In this document: piece by piece, positions 33,112-42,120 of the stretch
How the letters are laid out: every line of letters starts with the position of its first letter
Position numbering within the stretch: the first letter of the stretch is position 1
Assembly: GCF_008704655.1 (NCBI RefSeq)
Contig: NZ_CP023688.1
Location: 1,674,001-1,738,000 of the forward strand
DNA length: 64,000 nt
From: Streptomyces rimosus
GTDB taxonomy: Bacteria > Actinomycetota > Actinomycetes > Streptomycetales > Streptomycetaceae
Reading direction: 5' to 3'
The notes under the pieces: model-generated
Told to the model about the DNA's origin: nothing
Seen by the model: only the letters and a program-made list of their open reading frames with translations
Databases searched by the model: none
Program-made: the position numbers and the translations under genes

Positions 33112-34035
33112 TCAGGATGCCTCCAGCACGATCTTCCCGCGCGTCCGGCCCTCCTGGCTGCGGCGGAACGCCTCGGCCGCCTCGGACAGCGGCAGCACCG
33201 TATCGACGTGCACGGTGAGCTTCCCGGCGTCGGCCAGGTCGCCCAGCGCCGTCAGACCAGCGTGGTCCGGCCGCACCCACACCATGTGCCCGCCCTTCTG
33301 CTTCACCTCGCTGTCGGCGATGGAGGCGACGCGGGAGGTGTCCCGCAGCAGTTCCTGCGAGACATCGATGACGCCGTTGCCGACGAAGTCCACGGCCGCG
33401 TCCACCCCGTCGGGGGCCACCTCCCGCACCCGGTCGGCCAGGCCGTCGCCGTACGTCACGGGCTCGGCGCCCAGGGAGCGCAGGAAGTCGTGGTTGCGCT
33501 CGCTGGCCGTACCGATGACGCGGGCGCCGCGGGCCACCGCGATCTGCACGGCGAACGATCCGACGCCGCCCGCCGCGGCGTGTACCAGCACCGTCTCCCC
33601 CTTGGCCAGGCCGACCCGGTCCAGGGACTGGAGGGCGGTGAGCCCGGCGAGCGGCAGCCCGGCGGCCTGCTGCCAGTCGAGGGCCGCGGGTTTGCGTGCC
33701 AGGGTCCGTACGGGCGCGGCGACCAGCTCGGCGAACGTGCCGTGCTGGACCTCGTCCTTGCGTACGTACCCGACGACCTCGTCACCGACGTCGAACTCGG
33801 TCGCGTCCTGGCCGACCGCCTCCACGACACCGGCCACGTCCCAGCCGGGGATCAGCGGGAAGTGCACGTCCATCATCGGATCGAGATATCCCGCCAGCAC
33901 CTTCCAGTCCACCGGATTCACCCCGGCCGCCTTCACCCGCACCAGCACCGAGTCCGGCCCCACCTTGGGGTCGGGCTGATCGGTCCAGGTGAGCGTGTCG
34001 GGGTCGCCGTAGCTGTGCGCGATGACTGCCTTCAT
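33112..34035 (-). CDS. NADP-dependent quinone oxidoreductase (zinc-free MDR)
   Basis: A 307-residue medium-chain dehydrogenase/reductase of the quinone-oxidoreductase type: MKAVIAHSYGDPDTL, VKAAGVNPVDWKVLAGY, HAAAGGVGSFAVQIAVARGARVIGTAS (cofactor loop AAGGVGS), and the C-terminal GRTRGKIVLE. No zinc ligands are seen. It would reduce quinones or enones with NADPH. ATG 34035 is preceded by GGGAGG. It is divergent from the secreted-protein gene. Confidence 0.9.
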   Translation of the reverse strand: MKAVIAHSYGDPDTLTWTDQPDPKVGPDSVLVRVKAAGVNPVDWKVLAGYLDPMMDVHFPLIPGWDVAGVVEAVGQDATEFDVGDEVVGYVRKDEVQHGTFAELVAAPVRTLARKPAALDWQQAAGLPLAGLTALQSLDRVGLAKGETVLVHAAAGGVGSFAVQIAVARGARVIGTASERNHDFLRSLGAEPVTYGDGLADRVREVAPDGVDAAVDFVGNGVIDVSQELLRDTSRVASIADSEVKQKGGHMVWVRPDHAGLTALGDLADAGKLTVHVDTVLPLSEAAEAFRRSQEGRTRGKIVLEAS

Positions 34036-34264
34036 GGTCGTGCCTCCCAAGTGGTTCCCCGCAGGGGTCCGCGCCGGTCCCGCACGGGTATCCGCGCAGG
34101 TCCCGCACATGTACCCGCACCGCGCCGTGTCACCCGAGTGGCCCGCGCCCGGTAGTGCGGGGGACGGGCGGTGTGTTCGCGTGGAGGGAGGCCGGCCCGT
34201 GCGGGACGGAGGCCGGTCAGCGCAGCGGCGTACCGCCGGTCGCCGCCGTCGACGGGAGTCGGTC

Positions 34265-34945
34265 ATGTCTGTGCCCCGCTGGATCCGTATCGCCGTGCCC
34301 GCCTGTGCGCTGGCCGCCGGGGGCTGCGTCCTGTCCTGGGCGGGCGCGGCGGCCGGGGTGACGCCGAGCGTGCTGCCCGCTCCCCAGGTGAAGGTCGGCA
34401 AGGCGCAGACGGACCTGTGTCCGACGGCCGCCGTCACCCAGGCGCTGGCCGACCAGGGAGTCACACTGGAGGCGAAGAGCCCGGGCATCGTCGTCGATTC
34501 GGACGGGCGCCGGTGTGTGCGGCTGCCGATCAGCAAGGGCGAGTTCGCCCTCGACCTGAGCAAGGGCTCGGTGCCCGCCGACGGCGGGATCGTCTTCCGT
34601 AAGGCCGGGGGCCGGAGCGTGTCCTTCACGGACGTGGTGTTCGACTTCGGCTCCCACCGGGCCAACGGTACGGCCGCCGCCGACGGCGCCAAGGCGGGCC
34701 GGGCGCCGCGGCAGTCGGTGGAGCTGTTCTCCTTCGCCTTCGACGTGGGCAAGACCAAGGTCGATCTCGCCAAGGGCGCCGCCGAGGGCGCCGCCGCCCT
34801 GAGCCTGGGCACCGCCGGGCACAACGCGCTCCAGGACGCCTTCGGCACCAGCCCGCTGCCCAGCCAGGGCACGGTGTTCGACGCCACCGCCGGTGGTGAC
34901 GTGGCCCAGGCGGCACGGGCGCTTTCCCGCGCCCTCCTGCCGTGA
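34265..34945 (+). CDS. Secreted hypothetical protein coupled to terpene synthase
   Basis: A 226-residue protein with an N-terminal signal peptide ([27 protein letters not shown], in two parts), then a mature domain with two cysteines (TDLCPTAAV and RRCVRLP), a beta-rich middle ([17 protein letters not shown]), and no recognised family. The C in AAGGC is a poor lipobox, so secretion rather than lipidation is more likely. Its stop overlaps the GTG start of the terpene synthase by 4 bp, which implies co-translation. Function unknown. Confidence 0.7.
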   Translation: MSVPRWIRIAVPACALAAGGCVLSWAGAAAGVTPSVLPAPQVKVGKAQTDLCPTAAVTQALADQGVTLEAKSPGIVVDSDGRRCVRLPISKGEFALDLSKGSVPADGGIVFRKAGGRSVSFTDVVFDFGSHRANGTAAADGAKAGRAPRQSVELFSFAFDVGKTKVDLAKGAAEGAAALSLGTAGHNALQDAFGTSPLPSQGTVFDATAGGDVAQAARALSRALLP

Positions 34946-36090
34946 CGGGCACGCGGGACGGTGTCCTCGGCCGGGCCGCCGTCGGCGTACAGGAGCACGG
35001 TGGCGCCGAGCAGGTCCGTGTCGTACTCCCCCCGCGCTACTGCCCGCTGCCCAGCGCCGTCCACCCGGACGCCGGCCGGCTGAACGCGCGCGCGGCGCAC
35101 TGGCTGAACGGGTACGGCCTGTGCCGGGACGGCGCGCAGCGGGTGCGGATGACCGGCAACGACGTCGGGGGCTTCTACGGCCGCATCATGCCCCGGGCGC
35201 CGGGCGACCGCCTCCAGCTGGCGGTGGACTGGTGCGCGCTGATGTTCGCCTTCGACGACCAGCACTGCGACGAGGGCCCGGCCAGCCTGCGCGCCGGGGA
35301 CTTCGCGGGCTTCGCCACGCGCCTGCTGCGGGTGCTGGAGGCGCCGGGGACGGTACCGGGCGACGACCGGGACCCGTTCCTGGCAGCGGCCGGCGACCTG
35401 GCGGCGCGCTGTCGTGCCGAAGGCACACCGGTGCAGGTCAGGCGCATGGTGGACGGGCACCGCGCCTGGTTTCTCGGCGTTCTGTGGGAGTTCGGCTGCC
35501 GTCTGGGCGACCGTACGCCGTCCCTGGACGACTACGCCCACCTGCGCCAGCACACCGCGGCCGGTACGGCGACCACCAGTTGGACGGAGATTGTCGACGG
35601 CGCGGAGATACCCGGCGCGGTGATGGACGCGCCCGTGGTGCGCGCGCTCAGTGAACTGGCCTTCACCACTGCGGCCTTCGACGACGACCTGTTCTCCTAC
35701 GGCAAGGAACGCTGGCTGGCCGCCCGTGACCCGAGGCCCGCACGCTGCCGGCTGAACATCGTCGACATCCTCGCCGCCGAACACGGCCTGGGCCTCGAAG
35801 CGGCGACGGCCGCGGCCGTCGACCTGTGCAACCGGCTCACCCTGCGCTTCGTACGGCTGCGGGATCAGGTGCTGCCCGGAGCGCAGGAGCCGCTGCGGCG
35901 CTACCTCGGCCACCTCTCCCACCTGATCCGCGGCAACCTCGAATGGGGCCTGCGCGCCGGACGTTACACCAACCCCGACGGCCGCCACCCCGGCGCCGTC
36001 CGTACCACCGGCTCCTTCACCCCGGCCGCGCCGCGCGCCGACGCGCCGCCGCCGATCCCGTCCATCGCCTGGTGGTGGGACCGGTTCTGA
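34942..36090 (+). CDS. Class I terpene synthase
   Basis: A 382-residue terpene cyclase. The Asp-rich motif is [10 protein letters not shown] (D105, D106, D110) and the NSE/DTE-type motif is DDLFSYGKE (248-256), with Asp instead of Asn at the first position. [13 protein letters not shown] near the C-terminus fits the RY-containing region. It would ionise farnesyl or geranyl diphosphate with Mg2+; the product cannot be predicted. The GTG start overlaps the preceding stop. It converges, 12 bp away, on a P450 gene, so the pair probably makes an oxidised terpene. Confidence 0.9.
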   Translation: MTGTRDGVLGRAAVGVQEHGGAEQVRVVLPPRYCPLPSAVHPDAGRLNARAAHWLNGYGLCRDGAQRVRMTGNDVGGFYGRIMPRAPGDRLQLAVDWCALMFAFDDQHCDEGPASLRAGDFAGFATRLLRVLEAPGTVPGDDRDPFLAAAGDLAARCRAEGTPVQVRRMVDGHRAWFLGVLWEFGCRLGDRTPSLDDYAHLRQHTAAGTATTSWTEIVDGAEIPGAVMDAPVVRALSELAFTTAAFDDDLFSYGKERWLAARDPRPARCRLNIVDILAAEHGLGLEAATAAAVDLCNRLTLRFVRLRDQVLPGAQEPLRRYLGHLSHLIRGNLEWGLRAGRYTNPDGRHPGAVRTTGSFTPAAPRADAPPPIPSIAWWWDRF

Positions 36091-36102
36091 GGCCGCCCGC
36101 CG

Positions 36103-37470
36103 TCAGCCGCGCGGGGTGAGCGCCAGATCGACACGGCTCCGCGGGCGCAGCGCGACCGCGGCCCTGGGCTCGGCCGGCGTCGGCACGGCGATACGGAAAC
36201 GGCTCATCATCGTGGCCACGACGAGGGCCGCCTGCTGGAAGAAGAACGACTGGCCGACGCACTGGTGGGGTCCGTCGCCGAACGGCAGGTACGCCAGCGG
36301 GTGCCGGCCCCGTACGCGCTCGTCGGTGAAACGGCCGGGGTCGAAGCGCAGCGGCCGCTCCCAGAAGGCGGGCAGCCGGTGGGTCAGGTACGGGGACAGC
36401 ACCAGCGTGGCGCCGGCCGGAACGGTCACCCCGCCGATGACGTCCTCGGCGACGGCCGTCCGCGGCACCGCCCACGCCATCGCGTACAGGCGGCAGACCT
36501 CGGCCAGCACCCTCCGGGTGAACACCAGCCGGCGGGCGTGCTCGGGCCGGGGCGGCCCGCCGCCGAGCACCGCGTCGGCCTCCCGGCGCACCTCCGCCGC
36601 GATGTCGGCATGCCCGGCGAGGGCGACCCAGGCCCACGTCAGCGTCAGGGCGCTGGACTCCGAACCCGCCACGAACATGGCCACGATGTCCTGGGCCACA
36701 TGCGCGTCGCCCAGCGCCCGGCCGTCCGCGTCCGCCCCGTCGAGCAGCGTGCTCATCAGGTCCGGGCCGCGGTGGTGCGCGTGCCGTGCCCGGCGGATCA
36801 GCGGCAGCAGGATGCCGTTGACCGTACGGGTGGCGCGGGTGAAGGCGCGATCGCCCGGCAACGGCACGGCGAGCGGTACGAAAGGCAGCGCCATGCGCCA
36901 CAGCAGCGAGTCGAACGCGACGGCGACCGCCGCGGCGAGCCGGTCGCACTCCCCCTGCGGAATGCGCGAGCCGAAGAACGCCGGATTCACGACCCGGAGC
37001 ACGACACGGGTCATCTCCGTCAGCGCGTCCACCGTCGCGCCCGCCGCCACCCGCCGCTCCAGGTCCGCCACCGCCCCGGCGACCGCGTCGGCCGTCCCGT
37101 CGGCGAAGACGTGCGCACCGCCCGACAGTCCCCGGCACCACAGCTCACGGCTGGCCCGCCACTGCGGCCCCTCGCCCGCGATCCCCATCCCCGTCAGCCG
37201 CCCCATCGCCTTCCACATCGCGGTGCCCCGGCGGTAGTTCGCACCGTGGTCGCGCAGGACGTGCCGCAGATGATCGGGGTGGGTGACCAGGAAGGGCCGG
37301 AAGGCGCCCAGCTCCAGCCGGGTCAGCGCGCCCTGCGACCGGCGCCCGGTACGTTCCATCAGCCCCAGCGGACCACCCGCCCGCAGGCCGCCGAGGACAT
37401 GGCGCAGGGGGACGGTGTGCAGCCGGTGCTCGTTACGACCAGGCGTATCGATACGGGTACGGCTCGCCAT
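36103..37470 (-). CDS. Cytochrome P450 (terpene-locus)
   Basis: A 455-residue P450, longer than typical bacterial class I forms and similar in layout to CYP170/CYP183-like terpene oxidases. I-helix FVAGSESSALTLTW (the usual Thr region reads SESS), ExxR in EVCRLY, PERF-equivalent FDPGRF, and heme loop FGDGPHQCVG. It probably oxidises the product of the convergent terpene synthase. ATG 37470 is chosen; the frame runs further 5' without a binding site. No ferredoxin gene is adjacent. Confidence 0.9.
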   Translation of the reverse strand: MASRTRIDTPGRNEHRLHTVPLRHVLGGLRAGGPLGLMERTGRRSQGALTRLELGAFRPFLVTHPDHLRHVLRDHGANYRRGTAMWKAMGRLTGMGIAGEGPQWRASRELWCRGLSGGAHVFADGTADAVAGAVADLERRVAAGATVDALTEMTRVVLRVVNPAFFGSRIPQGECDRLAAAVAVAFDSLLWRMALPFVPLAVPLPGDRAFTRATRTVNGILLPLIRRARHAHHRGPDLMSTLLDGADADGRALGDAHVAQDIVAMFVAGSESSALTLTWAWVALAGHADIAAEVRREADAVLGGGPPRPEHARRLVFTRRVLAEVCRLYAMAWAVPRTAVAEDVIGGVTVPAGATLVLSPYLTHRLPAFWERPLRFDPGRFTDERVRGRHPLAYLPFGDGPHQCVGQSFFFQQAALVVATMMSRFRIAVPTPAEPRAAVALRPRSRVDLALTPRG

Positions 37471-37630
37471 GACGGTGCTCTTCGCTCTTCCGCGGCGCGG
37501 TGTGGCGGACGCGGCCGGGCGGCACGCGCAGGCGTGATCACGCCGAGCACGCCCGCACCGCACCCTATGCGGGTGCCGCCGCCCTGCCCGCCCAGCCACA
37601 CCGGGCCATACGGGGCGTGTCCCCGTCAGC

Positions 37631-38497
37631 TCACGGCCTGCCCATGTCGATGCGCTGCCCGTCCGCCCCGACGGTGACGCGGTGCTCGCTCCACCCGGGC
37701 CAGCCCAGCTCTCCGTAGGAGCGGCGGGGCCGCTGGGCGCGCGTCTTCATGAACGTGACGGGTTTGATGAGACGGCCGGTGGCGTTGCCCTGCCCGTCGC
37801 AGACGAGTCTGAGCAGGGCGTCGGTGTTGTACGGGGTGTCGATCGGCGTGATGATCACCCCACCGGGGCGTACCTGACGAGGCCAGGCGGCCGGTATGTG
37901 ACGGACGGCGGCCGTGGACAGAATCCGGTCGTACGGCGCGGCAGCCGCGTAGCCGCCCTCGCCGTCGCCGACCACGGCGTGCGGGGCCAGGCCGAGGGCG
38001 TCGAGATTGCCGGCGGCCCGCCGGGCCAGGTCGGGGTCGATCTCCACGGTGACGATGTTGGCGGCGCCGACGCGGCGGGCCAGCAGGGCGGTGGTGTAGC
38101 CGCTGCCCGTGCCTATCTCCAGCACCCGCTCGTGCGGCTGCGGGTCCAGGTGGTGCAGCATGTCGACGATGACCGCGCTGCAGGAGACGGAACTGGTGAA
38201 ACACCCCTCTGCGGCCGGCCCGTCCTCGGGGCGCACCCGCCCGTCGTCGATCTGCGTGATCAGCGCGGCGAGGGGCCGGTAGACGGCCTTGAGCCACTGC
38301 CCCGGCCGCTCGTTCCGGTCCAGCAGCGGGAAGCGCCCGTCCCGCCGGGTGGGCCACCACACCCGGTCCGGTACGAAGTGCTCGCGCGGCACCTCCAGGA
38401 ACGCCGCCCGCAGCCAGTCACGCTCGTGGAAGTACCCACCGCCGTACCCGTCGATCGCCGCCACGCACCCCCGCCGCAGCGCCACCGCGTCCACCAT
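37631..38497 (-). CDS. PCMT-like methyltransferase
   Basis: A 288-residue protein related to protein-L-isoaspartate O-methyltransferase: LEVPREHFVPDRVWW, SSVSCSAVIVDMLHHLDPQP, VLEIGTGSGYTTALLARRVG and IVTVEIDPDLARRA. The catalytic-region Ser/Pro motif of housekeeping PCMT is altered (SVSCS). The size and divergence fit the actinobacterial variants found beside peptide-modifying systems, but I see no precursor peptide or ATP-grasp gene here. ATG 38497 lies 17 bp after the upstream gene, suggesting a two-gene operon. Confidence 0.83.
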   Translation of the reverse strand: MVDAVALRRGCVAAIDGYGGGYFHERDWLRAAFLEVPREHFVPDRVWWPTRRDGRFPLLDRNERPGQWLKAVYRPLAALITQIDDGRVRPEDGPAAEGCFTSSVSCSAVIVDMLHHLDPQPHERVLEIGTGSGYTTALLARRVGAANIVTVEIDPDLARRAAGNLDALGLAPHAVVGDGEGGYAAAAPYDRILSTAAVRHIPAAWPRQVRPGGVIITPIDTPYNTDALLRLVCDGQGNATGRLIKPVTFMKTRAQRPRRSYGELGWPGWSEHRVTVGADGQRIDMGRP

Positions 38498-38514
38498 GCC
38501 GGTACCGGACCGCG

Positions 38515-39453
38515 CTACTCGTCGTCCTCGTCCTCCGCCGGCGTATCGTCCTGTGGCATCGGACTCCCCGGCTCCCCAGGACTCGCGAAATCCCCGCCGA
38601 CCTGCCCGTTCTGCTCCTGCCGATGCCCCATCACAGCCCCCTTCGCCCAGGCGGATCCGACAGGAACAGTGTCCAGGGGGTGCCGGCGAAGCGCCAGCGT
38701 GCGGGCCAGCACCTCGTCCACGTGCGGACGCACCTGCTCCATCAGCTCTCGGGGCCAGACCTCGTCCTCGTAAAGGGTGGTGAGGTACAGGTCACGGGCG
38801 TGCTGGAGGGCGGGGCGGTGTTGGGCGGGGAGGTGGGTGAGGGCCCAGTCGGCGGCGGTGTGTTTGGGCACGACGTGGCCTGTGGCGAGGGTGGTCCAGA
38901 TGCGGGCCAGGGTCAGGAGGACGTTGCGGGTGTCGTCGGCCAGGTCGGCGAGGAGTCCGGGGATGCTTTCGACGCTCGCCCGGACGAGGTCGGGGTGCGG
39001 GACGGGGTCGAGGAGTTCGGCGGGCGGTGGACCGGTGAGGGGGTGGTCGCCCGCCAGGACCATCGTGAGCACCAGGGCCAGATCGGGCATCGGCTCGGGC
39101 ATCGGGGGTCCGCTCGCCCGGAGTGTGTCGCGCAGCCACTCGCCGTACAGGAAGTCCCCGGTCGGCGGAAACCGCCAGGGGCGGACCTCGGACTGTACGA
39201 CGACGGTGAGTTCGACCGGCCGGACGGCGGCCGTGAGGCCGGAGATCTCCAGCAGGCCCGCGAGGAGCGCGCGACGCTGCCGGTCGTCCAGGCTCCGCCG
39301 CGTGACGGCCAGTACGTCCAGGTCGCTGGCCGGAGCGAGGCCGCCGAGCACGGCGGAGCCGTGGAGGTAGGTGCCGAGGAGGTCCGGACCGAGGACGTCG
39401 CTGACGAGTCCGGCGGTCTGCGCGAGTTGATCCATCGCGTCAGTGTCGGACAC
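38515..39453 (-). CDS. AadA-like nucleotidyltransferase
   Basis: A 312-residue protein of the ANT(3'')/AadA type. The nucleotidyltransferase motif is YLHGSAVLGGLAPASDLDVL (GS...DxD, about residues 29-48), followed by a helical domain with the DUF4111-like HTAADWALTHLP and RDLYLTTLYEDEVW. It could adenylylate an aminoglycoside or a cellular target. The last ~25 residues are acidic and unusual (EDEDDE end). Start is GTG 39453; ATG 39435 is equally possible. It is co-directional with the PCMT-like gene 17 bp downstream. Confidence 0.82.
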   Translation of the reverse strand: MSDTDAMDQLAQTAGLVSDVLGPDLLGTYLHGSAVLGGLAPASDLDVLAVTRRSLDDRQRRALLAGLLEISGLTAAVRPVELTVVVQSEVRPWRFPPTGDFLYGEWLRDTLRASGPPMPEPMPDLALVLTMVLAGDHPLTGPPPAELLDPVPHPDLVRASVESIPGLLADLADDTRNVLLTLARIWTTLATGHVVPKHTAADWALTHLPAQHRPALQHARDLYLTTLYEDEVWPRELMEQVRPHVDEVLARTLALRRHPLDTVPVGSAWAKGAVMGHRQEQNGQVGGDFASPGEPGSPMPQDDTPAEDEDDE

Positions 39454-39518
39454 CGCCCGCCCAGCGGCACGCGATTTCCGGCGCGCCGCTGAGTGGTGGC
39501 TGACGGCTGGCGGTCAGC

Positions 39519-39872
39519 TCACTTGACGGGCATAAAGCTCATGACGCCCTGGGGAAGGTCGTTGGACTTCGTGCCCCAGTTCATCGTCCAGCCGTGGCCC
39601 TTGCAGTTGGCCTTGGGGAACGTGCGCAGGAAGTACCGCGTGTTGTTGTTCATCGACTGCGCCGGCACGGAACGGCTGTTGTAGCACTTGCCGGGCTGCG
39701 CGGCGATCTTGCCGGACGTGCCGGTGAAGTTCTTCCCCGACCAGAGGCAGACGTGGTTCTGCTCGCACGCGCCGCTCGCGGCCTGCGCGGGCGCGGACAT
39801 GACCGTGAAGCCGAGACAGCCCGCGGCGGCCAGCACGCCCGTGGAGCGGACCAGGGTCTTGAGAGGAGACAT
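39519..39872 (-). CDS. Secreted peptidase inhibitor, family I36
   Basis: A 117-residue secreted protein. The signal peptide (residues 1-~32) ends APAQA. The mature ~85 residues contain four cysteines (ACEQNHVCLW, GKCYN, ANCKGHG), a gamma-crystallin-like pattern typical of the I36 (SMI) inhibitors of metallopeptidases. ATG 39872 has GGGGG upstream. It stands alone, with 65 and 124 bp on its sides. Confidence 0.85.
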   Translation of the reverse strand: MSPLKTLVRSTGVLAAAGCLGFTVMSAPAQAASGACEQNHVCLWSGKNFTGTSGKIAAQPGKCYNSRSVPAQSMNNNTRYFLRTFPKANCKGHGWTMNWGTKSNDLPQGVMSFMPVK

Positions 39873-39996
39873 GGAAACCCCCGTACTCCGTACATTTCCG
39901 TTTGGTTGACGTTCGCCGCGAAGCGGAGCGGTGATCACCGCCGCGGCCGTCTCACCCTAAAGGATCAATGGCGTGCCGGGCCGTCGGCGACGCGTC

Positions 39997-42012
39997 TCAC
40001 ACCTCCCGCATCCGGAATTCGTAGCGCTCCGGAAGCGGGTGTTCCGCACGGGCCTTGGCGTGGACGGCGGGGGTCACCGGGCCGGTGCCCGCGGTGAGGC
40101 GGTCGGCGATGGCGTACCAGGTGTCGCTGAGGGTTTCGTCGCCCTCGCGGAGGTCGGGGACCTCGAAGCCGCGGTCGAAGACGGCCCGGGCGGCCGGGGC
40201 GTCGCCCCGGGCCAGGGCGACTTGGGCGGTGAGCAGGGCGAAGCGGCCGTTCGTACGGGCGGCTGCCGGGATGCGGTCAAGGGCGGCGGCGGCCTCGTCG
40301 GTCCGTCCGGCGGCGAGCAGTGCGGGAACCGCGGCCCGGACCAGGGCCGGGAGCAGCGGCGCGGTGTGCTCCGGCCCCGTCTCGTCGTCGGTTACGCAGG
40401 CCAGCGCCTCGGCGTAGCGCTGGGCCGCCCGCGCCGTCTCCCCCTCGGTCTCCTCGGCGACGGCGAGGCAGTACAGCGGCCGGCAGTCCGTGCCGTGTGC
40501 GAGGGCCCGTTCCCAGCTGCGGACGGCCTGGGCCCGGTCGCCCGCGTGCCACTGGGCGATGCCGAGGTGGTAGTCGGTGGCCGGTCCGGGCGGCGCGGAC
40601 TCCAGCAGGTCGCGCCAGGGCGCGGAGACGAGGGGTGCGGTGGGCACGCCGGCATCGCGCGGGAAGTCGCCGGTGTGCAGCAGCGCCAGCCAGGGACGCT
40701 GTTCGGGGCCGATGGTGGATTCGGCGAAGGGGGTGCCGGGCAGGTCGTGGCCGGTGCGCGCGCGTTCCAGCGCGCCCCAGCCGGAGCCGGTGGCCAGTGT
40801 TTCCTTCGGTTCGAGGTCGGCGTGCGGCCGCCAGGCGGCGAAGGCCGCGTCGACCTCTGCGCGCGGCAGGGCCGCTTCGAGCCGGTCGCCGACCTCGCGC
40901 CGGGCCGCCGCCCAGTCCGTACCGTGCACGGCGGCCGGGTCGGCGGCGAGCGGTCCGTACGCCTCCAGCCAGGCGAACTCCGCGCCGCCGTCGAGCCGTA
41001 CGTGCTCCAGCTGCGTACGGACCAGGCCCGCCTGGATCTCCGCGTAGCCGCCGGTGCCGGGTTCGGTGAGCCACTGCTGCCAGCGGCGTCCGGCGCGGCC
41101 GGCGCCCCACAGGAACAGTTTGCGGCCGCGCAGTGTGTCGGTGGAGGTGTGGACCAGGCCGTGTCCAGAGCCGTCGAGCGAGGTGATCCAGCGCCGCTCG
41201 CCGTCCGGGATGTCGTAGAAGTGGTCGGCGGGGAATTCGCTGCGCAGCGGGTAGGTGCGGTCGGCGCCGTCCGACTCGGGGACGGGGATGCGGCGCAGGC
41301 GGTGTTCGTAGCCGAAGTGCCATGCGGCGTCCGCCGGGGCGAGGACGCGGGTGTGCTCGTCCTCGGGTACGGCGATGTTGGACCACCAGTAGGCGGGGAC
41401 CGCGTTCAGGTGGGGGTTGCGGATGCGTACGCCGACGTACAGGAAGTCGGAGCCCTCCGGGAGCCAGAGGTCCACCTGGAAGGGGAGGTCGCGCAGCCGC
41501 TCCCACTCCCACAGGCGCAGCATCTCACCGCCGTCGGGCGCCGGTACGGTCGCGGCGTGCACCGGGGCGCAGGACAGGGCGGTGTGGCCGGTGGCGCCGA
41601 TGTTCCACTCGATGCCGCCGGAGAACCAGGCGCCGTTGAGCGCGAAGTTGGCGGGCTGCAGGACGGGGTTGCGGTAGAGCAGTTCGCGGCCGGTGGGCTT
41701 GTGGTGGAGGGAGTGGACGCGGCCGCCGAGGCCGGGCAGGACAGTGGCGCGCAGCCGGTCGTTCTCGATGACCAGCGCGTCGAGGGCGGTGTCGGCTCGG
41801 GTCCTTCCGTACCCGTCGCGGACGCTCTCGGGCAGCAGCGAGTCCAGCGGCGCGTAGCGGAGCTGGCGGGCCATGTCGGGCGGCAGGTCCAGATCCTCGG
41901 ACAGCTCGACGCGGTGCACGTCGCCGGGGGTCCGTACGGCGGGCAGCGGACTGACCGGGCCGACGGGCGCCGCGGGAAGGGTCAGGGTCGTGCGTCGCAC
42001 ACTCGTGGCCAC
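39997..42012 (-). CDS. DUF5107-TPR protein
   Basis: A 671-residue cytoplasmic protein. The N-terminal ~380 residues match DUF5107, a beta-sandwich resembling galactose mutarotase (VLPGLGGRVHSLHHKPTGRELLYRNP; NGAWFSGGIEWNIGATGH). The C-terminal half is TPR-like (DYHLGIAQWHAGDRAQAVRSWERALAHGTD). Such proteins are usually linked to carbohydrate use, but no sugar genes are adjacent. The GTG start at 42012 has GAGG upstream. The 108-bp upstream gap contains a CCCTG/CAGGG dyad near 42090. Confidence 0.85.
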   Translation of the reverse strand: MATSVRRTTLTLPAAPVGPVSPLPAVRTPGDVHRVELSEDLDLPPDMARQLRYAPLDSLLPESVRDGYGRTRADTALDALVIENDRLRATVLPGLGGRVHSLHHKPTGRELLYRNPVLQPANFALNGAWFSGGIEWNIGATGHTALSCAPVHAATVPAPDGGEMLRLWEWERLRDLPFQVDLWLPEGSDFLYVGVRIRNPHLNAVPAYWWSNIAVPEDEHTRVLAPADAAWHFGYEHRLRRIPVPESDGADRTYPLRSEFPADHFYDIPDGERRWITSLDGSGHGLVHTSTDTLRGRKLFLWGAGRAGRRWQQWLTEPGTGGYAEIQAGLVRTQLEHVRLDGGAEFAWLEAYGPLAADPAAVHGTDWAAARREVGDRLEAALPRAEVDAAFAAWRPHADLEPKETLATGSGWGALERARTGHDLPGTPFAESTIGPEQRPWLALLHTGDFPRDAGVPTAPLVSAPWRDLLESAPPGPATDYHLGIAQWHAGDRAQAVRSWERALAHGTDCRPLYCLAVAEETEGETARAAQRYAEALACVTDDETGPEHTAPLLPALVRAAVPALLAAGRTDEAAAALDRIPAAARTNGRFALLTAQVALARGDAPAARAVFDRGFEVPDLREGDETLSDTWYAIADRLTAGTGPVTPAVHAKARAEHPLPERYEFRMREV

Positions 42013-42120
42013 TGCTGCCTCGCATGGTTGTACCGGGCCACCTCGGGTGCGGTGGCCGCCTGTTGACCATGGAACCCTGTCGGCGCGCCCCTGAACAGGG
42101 CCTATTGAAGCCAGGTACGG

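Noticed and set aside
37471..37630. Precursor peptide for the PCMT-like enzyme
   Set aside because: The gap has no small ORF with a ribosome binding site or a conserved core-like motif on either strand.
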